Shown here one piece after another: positions 1-4,578 of a DNA stretch of 5,999 bases. The stretch lies in assembly GCA_031283835.1 (NCBI GenBank), contig JAITBA010000035.1, positions 1 through 5,999 on the forward strand, read 5' to 3'. Position 1 is the first letter of the stretch; each line of letters begins with the position of its first letter. The notes under the pieces are model-generated. The model was not told the origin of the DNA and searched no databases. It was given only the letters and a program-made list of their open reading frames with translations. This DNA is from Oscillospiraceae bacterium (GTDB lineage Bacteria > Bacillota > Clostridia > Oscillospirales > Acutalibacteraceae). A program made the translations under genes and the position numbers.

Positions 1-272
1 GACCCATTGGCCCGCAAGGCATCACCGGCCCGCGTGGGCCGCAAGGCCCCACAGGCTTGCAAGGCCCGCAAGGCATCACCGGCCCGCGTGGTTTGCATGG
101 CCCGCAAGGCGAGCAGGGAAACCCCGGCAGTGTTGGTCCCATGGGCCCCATGGGTCCCGAAGGCAAACGCGGCAAGCGCGGCCCCGCAGGCGACGTGGGT
201 GCAGCAAATTACCCGCAAAACAACGCCAAAAATCGCCGCGTGGCAGGCGTGAGGGCACGAAAAGAGCCATAA
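1..272 (+). CDS. Collagen-like Gly-X-Y repeat protein, C-terminal part (5' end outside window)
   Basis: Reading from base 3, nearly every third residue is glycine from the window edge to about base 206: GPQ, GIT, GPR, GPT, GLQ, GEQ, GNP, GSV, GPM, GPE, GKR, GPA and GDV, the pattern of bacterial collagen-like proteins. Such proteins form triple helices and are usually surface or spore-surface filaments, or phage-encoded; which applies here cannot be told because the N-terminus is missing. After the last triplet a short basic tail of about 24 residues (starting AANYPQNN, ending RARKEP) leads to TAA at 270-272. There is no LPXTG motif, no transmembrane segment and no globular C-terminal domain such as BclA carries. 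Proline dominates the X position, and the charged triplets (GKR, GKR) cluster at the end. The gene converges on the tRNA-Lys gene. The family assignment is certain from the repeat; the role is unknown. Confidence 0.85.
   Translation, partial: PIGPQGITGPRGPQGPTGLQGPQGITGPRGLHGPQGEQGNPGSVGPMGPMGPEGKRGKRGPAGDVGAANYPQNNAKNRRVAGVRARKEP
9..116 (+). repeat. 54-bp tandem duplication inside the collagen-like gene
   Basis: A 29-bp stretch at 9-37 recurs without mismatch at 63-91, an offset of exactly 54 bp (18 residues, six Gly-X-Y triplets), encoding GPQGITGPRG twice. The second halves of the two units have diverged. The core ggcccgcaaggc appears again at 99-110. Growth and shrinkage in multiples of 9 bp keeps the triplet phase and is typical of collagen-like genes. 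Confidence 0.8.
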
Positions 273-293
273 CGACCCAGCAGAGCCGTTATG
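258..293 (-). terminator. Hairpin between the convergent collagen-like and tRNA-Lys genes
   Basis: A perfect 7-bp inverted repeat (cataacg at 268-274, cgttatg at 287-293) encloses a 12-nt loop. Read on the minus strand, downstream of the tRNA 3' end, it is followed two to three bases later by a short T-tract (the aaaa at 260-263 on the plus strand), so it best fits a weak intrinsic terminator for the tRNA. On the plus strand it is followed only by ctattt. Its left arm overlaps the TAA stop of the collagen-like gene, so it could serve both. The stem is only moderately GC-rich. Confidence 0.5.
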
Positions 294-304
294 ACTATTT
301 GAAG

Positions 305-380
305 TGGTACACCATCACGGGCTCGAACCGTGGACACCCTGATTAAGAGTCAGGTGCTCTACCAACTGAGCTAATGGTGC
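305..380 (-). tRNA. tRNA-Lys, anticodon CUU
   Basis: The minus strand folds into a complete 76-nt cloverleaf. The acceptor stem is GCACCAT with ATGGTGT. The D arm has stem GCTC/GAGC around AGTTGGTA. The anticodon stem is CCTGA/TCAGG with loop CTCTTAA, placing anticodon CTT at 347-345, which reads AAG (lysine). The variable loop is GTGTC, and the T arm is CACGG/CCGTG around TTCGAGC. The discriminator is A, and the 3' CCA is encoded in the DNA (305-307). The terminal acceptor pair is G1-U72, a wobble rather than Watson-Crick pair. A near-perfect promoter lies immediately upstream, so it is transcribed independently, though read-through from argS is also possible. Confidence 0.97.
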
Positions 381-396
381 AACGCTAACAGATTAT

Positions 397-425
397 ATTA
401 TAACGGATTTTCGGGGGCTTGTCAA
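397..425 (-). promoter_or_regulatory. Consensus sigma-A promoter of tRNA-Lys
   Basis: On the minus strand there is a perfect -35 box TTGACA (425-420), a 17-bp spacer, and a perfect -10 box TATAAT (402-397). The predicted start is near 390, leaving a leader of roughly 9 nt before the mature tRNA 5' end at 380. A 12/12 consensus with ideal spacing is what strong stable-RNA promoters look like. A second ATTATA match (392-397) gives a 22-bp spacing and is not favoured. Confidence 0.93.
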
Positions 426-468
426 GTGCTTTTTGTAAAATTTTAGAACGCAAAATCAATACCGCAAT

Positions 469-2154
469 CTACATTTGGGTGGGGACGGTGATTTTGAACA
501 TGCGCAACAAACTGGCCAGCACCGTGCGCACAGCGGCGCAAAGCTGCAAACGCGCCTGCATAAGAGGTTCCGCTTCGCCCTTAACGCGGCAGGCATTGTA
601 GAACTTGTGAAATTGCGCCGCCAAATCCAGGCAATAACGCGTCACACGGGCGGGGTCATAGCTCTTGGCAGCGTCGATAATTTCGGACGGGAGCTGCCCC
701 AGCAGGCGGATTAGCGCCCGTTCTTCGGGGGTGCGCAGGGCTTGCAGCTCCTCGGAAGTGCAGGCGCGGACCGCAACGCCCTCCTCCGTCAGCTTTTTAA
801 ACAACGAACAAATACGGGCATGGGCATACTGGCAGTAATACACCGGGTTTTGCGCGCTTTGCTCCACCGCCAAATCCAGGTCAAAATCCACGGTGGACGC
901 CGGGTCGCGCATATTGAAGAAAAACCGCAGCGCATCGATGGGGATATCGTCCAGCAAGTCTTCCAGCGTGATGGACTTGCCCGTGCGCTTGCTCATGCGT
1001 ACCACTTCGCCGTCCTTCACCAACTTCACCAGCTGCATAAGAATCACGTCAAGCCGGTCGGCGTCGATGCCGATGGCGGGCAAAATCGCCTTGAGCCGCA
1101 GCATGTAGCCATGGTGGTCGGCGCCCCAGATGTTGATCGCCCGGTCGAACCCTCTGGTCACCAGTTTGTTGTAGTGGTAGGCAATATCGGGCACGATGTA
1201 GGTGGGGAAGCCGTTGCCGCGCACAAGCACGAAGTCTTTGTCGCAGCCGAGCTGTTCCCCTTTAAACCACAAAACCCCCTCTTTTTCGTAGGTATAGCCG
1301 CTTTCGCGCAGCAATGCAATCACCCGCTCCACTTCGCCGCTGGCATAAAGGGTGCTTTCGCGGAACCACGTGTTGTAGGCAATGCGGTAGCGCGCCAAGT
1401 TTTGTTCAATTTCTTCCACATTTTTTGGCACTACGAAGGCAACCAAAGCCTTACGACGCGTCGTTTCGTCTTCAATCCACGCAGGGTTTTGCGCCAAAAA
1501 CGCCTGCGCCCGCTGGGTAATATCTTCCCCGTGGTAGGCGTCCTCGGGCAATTGCACTTCTTCGCCGTGCAACTGCCGCGCCCGCACGTCCAGGCTTGCG
1601 GCCAGCTTTTCGATTTGGTTGCCGCTGTCGTTGATATAAAATTCCCGCTCCACTTCGTAGCCGGCGGCATCTAGCACAGCCGCCAGGCAGTCGCCCAGCG
1701 CGCCGCCCCTGGCATTGCCCATGTGCATGGGCCCCGTGGGGTTGGCCGAAACAAACTCCACCAGCATGCGTTGCCCCTTGCCATAGCCGGAACGGCCATA
1801 GCCCTCGCCTTTTTGCAGCACATCGGCCAGCAAATCGGCATAATAGGCATCGCCAAAATAAAAATTGAGGAACCCCGCGCCGGCGGCTTCGCAACGCGCC
1901 GCATAGGTGCCGGTCAAGTCGATGTGCCTTGCGAGGGCTTCGGCGCTCTTGCGCGGCGGCTGCCGCAGTTCCCTGGCCCAAACCATGGCCGCGTTGGCCG
2001 AAAGATCGCCGTTTTGCCGGCCGGCCGGCACCTCCAGGTTGAACGCCCCCGTGGGCGTCGCGGGCAAGTCGCCCGCAGCGGCAGCCGCCTGTGCCGCGGC
2101 TAAAATCGCATCACGCACCTGCGCCTGCGCCTGTGTGACAATACAAGACATCAT
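469..2154 (-). CDS. argS: Arginine--tRNA ligase (ArgRS), class I
   Basis: Cytoplasmic enzyme that charges tRNA-Arg with arginine using ATP. At 561 residues it matches the usual bacterial length. In order: the N-terminal Add-1 domain that contacts the tRNA D-loop (about 1-100, with NGDLSANAAM at 48-57); the Rossmann catalytic core opening with EFVSANPTGPMHMGNARGG (133-151), whose HMGN at 144-147 replaces HIGH; WGADHHGY (343-350); the KMSKS equivalent RMSKRTG (386-392), with the key Lys389 kept; then the DALR anticodon-binding domain, with DALR itself at 407-410, ending in KITVPTQM. The start is an ATG-ATG pair; the GGAGAG site sits only 2 bases from the first ATG but 5 from the second (2151-2149), so initiation at the second Met is at least as likely. 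It is the third gene of the aspS operon, 43 nt after DUF1934. No convincing terminator follows its TAG. Confidence 0.97.
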   Translation of the reverse strand: MMSCIVTQAQAQVRDAILAAAQAAAAAGDLPATPTGAFNLEVPAGRQNGDLSANAAMVWARELRQPPRKSAEALARHIDLTGTYAARCEAAGAGFLNFYFGDAYYADLLADVLQKGEGYGRSGYGKGQRMLVEFVSANPTGPMHMGNARGGALGDCLAAVLDAAGYEVEREFYINDSGNQIEKLAASLDVRARQLHGEEVQLPEDAYHGEDITQRAQAFLAQNPAWIEDETTRRKALVAFVVPKNVEEIEQNLARYRIAYNTWFRESTLYASGEVERVIALLRESGYTYEKEGVLWFKGEQLGCDKDFVLVRGNGFPTYIVPDIAYHYNKLVTRGFDRAINIWGADHHGYMLRLKAILPAIGIDADRLDVILMQLVKLVKDGEVVRMSKRTGKSITLEDLLDDIPIDALRFFFNMRDPASTVDFDLDLAVEQSAQNPVYYCQYAHARICSLFKKLTEEGVAVRACTSEELQALRTPEERALIRLLGQLPSEIIDAAKSYDPARVTRYCLDLAAQFHKFYNACRVKGEAEPLMQARLQLCAAVRTVLASLLRMFKITVPTQM

Positions 2155-2156
2155 TT

Positions 2157-2162
2157 CTCTCC
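2157..2162 (-). promoter_or_regulatory. argS ribosome binding site, deciding between two adjacent ATG codons
   Basis: GGAGAG on the minus strand (2162-2157) lies 2 nt before the ATG at 2154 and 5 nt before the ATG at 2151. Counted from the GGAG core the gaps are 4 and 7 nt. The wider spacing is nearer the Firmicutes optimum, so the second methionine is the probable start. Confidence 0.75.
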
Positions 2163-2173
2163 AAAATCATATT

Positions 2174-2201
2174 ACTTTATACTTTATACTTTATACTTTA
2201 T
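2174..2201 (-). repeat. Four perfect copies of a 7-bp tandem repeat in the argS leader
   Basis: The unit actttat (plus strand) occurs four times back to back at 2174-2180, 2181-2187, 2188-2194 and 2195-2201; on the coding strand this reads ATAAAGT four times. It fills most of the 43-nt gap between DUF1934 and argS. The DUF1934 stop codon TAA (2200-2198) is formed inside the unit next to the gene, so copy-number change would not alter that protein. It would change the length of the AT-rich leader ahead of the argS ribosome binding site. Heptamer arrays are prone to slipped-strand mispairing. Confidence 0.95.
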
Positions 2202-2644
2202 GCCAGCAATTGCACCTGAATCTCCATCTGGTTGCTGCTCATCATGTCGGCATAAAAATCCAGCGTATAGGCCAGCTTGATGCGTCCGCCCGCAGGGGTC
2301 AGGTTCGACTCCACCGACCGCGCGAACACGCCCATGTGCATCATCCCGGCGGGGGTGTTGTAGTAACAGCTGTGGCGCACGCCTTGTTCCAGCGTGATTT
2401 CTAGCGGACAGGCCCCCTGACGCGAAAGAGATACAAGCCGATCTTGCACCCGCAGCGCGGCATGGCTGCCCTTGAGTCCCTCGCTTTGCTCCGTGTAATC
2501 TAGCTGCCAGCTGCACCCGTCGTCCAACTCCATCAGCATGCCGTCGCACATGACTTCGGAGGACGTCACTTCCCCATCCACCTCGTGCGAATCCCGGATT
2601 TCAATCACCACCGGGTATTTTTTCTTTCGTTTTTTTGCGGGCAT
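2198..2644 (-). CDS. DUF1934 / YwiB-family small beta-barrel protein
   Basis: A 148-residue protein with a basic N-terminus (PAKKRKKKY) and no signal peptide or membrane segment, so probably cytoplasmic. It shows the pattern of the DUF1934 family, whose Bacillus member YwiB is described as a calycin-like beta-barrel of unknown function: WQLDYTE (46-52), VSLSRQG (71-77), then YYNTPAGMMHMGV (94-106), and a final GGRIKLAYTLDFYAD (119-133) before an alternating hydrophobic strand. The position supports the call, since ywiB lies directly upstream of argS in Bacillus and here the gene sits between aspS and argS. Its ATG begins one base after the aspS TGA (TGACATG), and its AAGGAGG site (2657-2651, 6-nt spacer) lies inside the end of aspS, so translation is likely coupled. 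The molecular role is unknown; a link to translation is inferred from synteny only. Confidence 0.85.
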   Translation of the reverse strand: MPAKKRKKKYPVVIEIRDSHEVDGEVTSSEVMCDGMLMELDDGCSWQLDYTEQSEGLKGSHAALRVQDRLVSLSRQGACPLEITLEQGVRHSCYYNTPAGMMHMGVFARSVESNLTPAGGRIKLAYTLDFYADMMSSNQMEIQVQLLA

Positions 2645-2645
2645 G

Positions 2646-4424
2646 TCAGTCCTCCTTCTGTGCCGTCAACCCCAGCTCCCGCAGTTGCGCCGCATTCACC
2701 TGCGCCGGGCACTCTGTCATGGGTTCCGACGCGTTCTGCACCTTGGGGAATGCCACCACGTCGCGCAGGCTTTCCGCGCCGCAAAGCTGCATCACCAGGC
2801 GGTCTAGGCCAATGCCCATGCCGCCGTGGGGCGGCGGGCCGTAGCGGAACGCGTTGACCAAAAAGCCGAATTTCTGCTGAATTTCTTCTTCCTCCAGGCC
2901 CAACAGGCCAAAGATGCGCTGCTGCAGCGCCGGGTTCGTGATGCGCACAGAGCCGCTGCTCATTTCAATCCCATTGAGCGTGAGGTCAGCCGCCTTGGCA
3001 ATCACGTTGGCTTTGTCGCTTTCGAGAATCGCCAGACTGTCGTCCGTCGGCGCGGTGAAGGCGTGGTGCATCGCCACATATTCCTGCGCGTCCTCATCCC
3101 AGTCAAAGAACGGGAAATCCGTAATCCACAAAAAATGCAGACGTTTCGCGTCAATCAGCCCAAGCTTTTGCGCAAGAATTTGACGCAGGCTGCCCAGAAC
3201 CGAAAGCACAAGGCTGTTCTTGGCATCGGCAACCAAAAACACCACGTCGCCGGGCGCTGCCTGCGCGCGGGCCAGCAGCGCCTGCAGGGCATCTTCGCCA
3301 AGAAACTTGCCAAAGGAGGACGTAACAACACCGTCGGGGGCCAAACGCGCCCACGCCAGACCCTTTGCGCCAATGCCCTTCACCGCTTCCGTGAGCTTGT
3401 CGATTTCTTTGCGGGTCAGCGTGTTGTAGGCCCCCTTGGCCGTAACGCCCCGCACGCTGCCGGTGGCCAGTGCCCCCTCAAACACCGCAAAACCACAGCC
3501 GGCCAGCACATCGCTGGCGTTCCACAGCTCCATGGCATAGCGGGTGTCGGGCTTGTCGCTGCCATAGCGCTCCATGGCTTCGCGGTATTGCAGCCTTGGG
3601 ATGGGAAACGCCAGCCCCAAATGAAGCGCGCGGTTTAGGTGTTGGATATACCTTTCCACCATTTGCAAAATATCCTCCAGCTCCACGAAGGACATTTCCA
3701 TGTCAATCTGCGTGAACTCCGGTTGCCGGTCCGCCCGCAAATCTTCGTCGCGAAAACAGCGCGCCAGTTGAATATAACGGTCGAAACCCGCCACCATGGT
3801 GAGTTGTTTATACATCTGGGGCGATTGCGGCAGGGCATAAAAGCTGCCCGGATGCACCCGGCTAGGCACCAGATAATCCCGCGCACCCTCCGGTGTGCTC
3901 TTGATAAGCATCGGGGTTTCAATCTCGACAAACCCATTGTCGTCAAAATAATCGCGCGTGAGCTTGACAATGCGGTGCCGCAGCAGCAAATTGCGCTGCA
4001 AATCGGGCCGCCGCAGGTCGAGGTAGCGGTACTTCAGCCGGGTGAGTTCCCCCGTGGGGCAGTTTTCGACGATTTCGAAGGGCGGGGTTTCGCTTTTGCC
4101 CAACAGCAGTAGCTCCGTCACTGCCAGCTCCACTTCGCCCGTGGGGATTTCCGCGTTCTTCGCGCTGCGTTTGCGCAGTATGCCCGTGGCCATCACCACA
4201 AATTCGCTGCGCAGGCCACGCGCTTTTTTGAGCAGTGCCGCCGGACACGCTTCGTCGAAGGCCAGCTGCAAAATACCGCTGCGATCCCGCAAATCCACAA
4301 AAATCAACGCACCTAAGTCGCGCTGCCGCTGCACCCAACCTGCCGCCACAATGGTCTGCCCCACATCTTCTAGCCGAGGCGCCCCACAATAATGTGTTCG
4401 CCTCTTGCCGCCAATGGTGTCCAT
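2646..4424 (-). CDS. aspS: Aspartate--tRNA ligase (AspRS), bacterial class II type
   Basis: Cytoplasmic enzyme that attaches aspartate to tRNA-Asp. Using the ATG at 4424, chosen because AAAAGGAGAG precedes it with a 5-nt gap, the protein has 592 residues, normal for bacterial AspRS. In order: an OB-fold anticodon-binding domain (about 10-110, with GWVQRQRDLGALIFVDLRD at 29-47); YRYLDLRR (132-139); motif 1 GFVEIETPMLIKSTPEGARDY (first half 164-170); QSPQ (200-203); motif 2 with FRDEDLRADRQPEFTQID (224-241); the GAD insertion domain typical of bacterial AspRS (about 290-420); and motif 3 GMGIGLDRL (535-543). A longer reading frame opens at a TTG at 4445 but lacks a ribosome site. Glu487 and Arg494 of the active-site loop are kept, but the usual GGGS there reads SSGS (489-492). 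First gene of the aspS-DUF1934-argS operon. Confidence 0.97.
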   Translation of the reverse strand: MDTIGGKRRTHYCGAPRLEDVGQTIVAAGWVQRQRDLGALIFVDLRDRSGILQLAFDEACPAALLKKARGLRSEFVVMATGILRKRSAKNAEIPTGEVELAVTELLLLGKSETPPFEIVENCPTGELTRLKYRYLDLRRPDLQRNLLLRHRIVKLTRDYFDDNGFVEIETPMLIKSTPEGARDYLVPSRVHPGSFYALPQSPQMYKQLTMVAGFDRYIQLARCFRDEDLRADRQPEFTQIDMEMSFVELEDILQMVERYIQHLNRALHLGLAFPIPRLQYREAMERYGSDKPDTRYAMELWNASDVLAGCGFAVFEGALATGSVRGVTAKGAYNTLTRKEIDKLTEAVKGIGAKGLAWARLAPDGVVTSSFGKFLGEDALQALLARAQAAPGDVVFLVADAKNSLVLSVLGSLRQILAQKLGLIDAKRLHFLWITDFPFFDWDEDAQEYVAMHHAFTAPTDDSLAILESDKANVIAKAADLTLNGIEMSSGSVRITNPALQQRIFGLLGLEEEEIQQKFGFLVNAFRYGPPPHGGMGIGLDRLVMQLCGAESLRDVVAFPKVQNASEPMTECPAQVNAAQLRELGLTAQKED

Positions 4425-4429
4425 ACGCT

Positions 4430-4439
4430 CTCTCCTTTT
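4430..4439 (-). promoter_or_regulatory. aspS ribosome binding site that fixes the start codon
   Basis: The minus strand reads AAAAGGAGAG (4439-4430), then 5 nt, then ATG (4424-4422). This places the start at MDTIGGKRR and not at the in-frame TTG 21 nt further upstream (4445), which would put the ribosome site inside the coding region. Confidence 0.9.
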
Positions 4440-4471
4440 ACACAACGCAAGCCTAAAATTTCACGTTCTTT

Positions 4472-4509
4472 ATCATACCATAAAAAGCGCGGCAATGCAA
4501 GATTTTTTT
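4472..4509 (-). promoter_or_regulatory. Promoter of the aspS-DUF1934-argS operon
   Basis: On the minus strand: -35 TTGCAT (4500-4495), a 17-bp spacer, and -10 TATGAT (4477-4472), preceded by TGG, giving an extended -10. An A8 run (4509-4502) sits just upstream of the -35, in the position of an UP element. The -35 matches the consensus only in TTG, so the extended -10 and A-tract probably compensate. The predicted start near 4465 gives a leader of about 40 nt to the aspS ATG, too short for a T-box riboswitch. Confidence 0.75.
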
Positions 4510-4532
4510 TGCGCGAATCGGTCTTGACAAAG

Positions 4533-4576
4533 AAAAACGCCCTCCTGTTCATGTGCTGAATAGGGAGGGCGCGTTT
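4533..4576 (-). terminator. Rho-independent terminator of the signal peptidase gene
   Basis: A GC-rich 8-bp stem (cgccctcc at 4538-4545, ggagggcg at 4564-4571) encloses an 18-nt loop. On the minus strand it begins 7 nt after the TAA of the signal peptidase gene and is followed directly by TTTTT (4537-4533). On the plus strand it is followed by cgttttgtt, so it may act in both directions. It isolates the signal peptidase gene from the aspS promoter just downstream. Confidence 0.9.
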
Positions 4577-4578
4577 TG

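Noticed and set aside
9..116. Short repeats at the left edge as a CRISPR array
   Set aside because: They are in-frame collagen triplet repeats at 54-bp spacing, with no palindromic unit or unique spacers.
7..252. An 81-codon frame 1 reading of the collagen-like region
   Set aside because: The Gly-X-Y pattern exists only in the frame starting at base 3; this frame gives an Ala/Lys/Arg-rich shadow.
742..1674. A 310-codon plus-strand open frame antisense to argS
   Set aside because: It lies wholly opposite a textbook ArgRS, shows no recognisable domain and arises from GC-biased codon positions; treated as a shadow frame.
4425..4445. Upstream TTG start for aspS giving seven extra residues
   Set aside because: No ribosome site precedes it and the strong AAAAGGAGAG site would fall inside the coding region; the ATG at 4424 fits much better.
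4521..4550. Plus-strand TTGACA near 4524 as a possible promoter
   Set aside because: No -10-like hexamer occurs 16-18 bp downstream, and the following sequence is the terminator stem.
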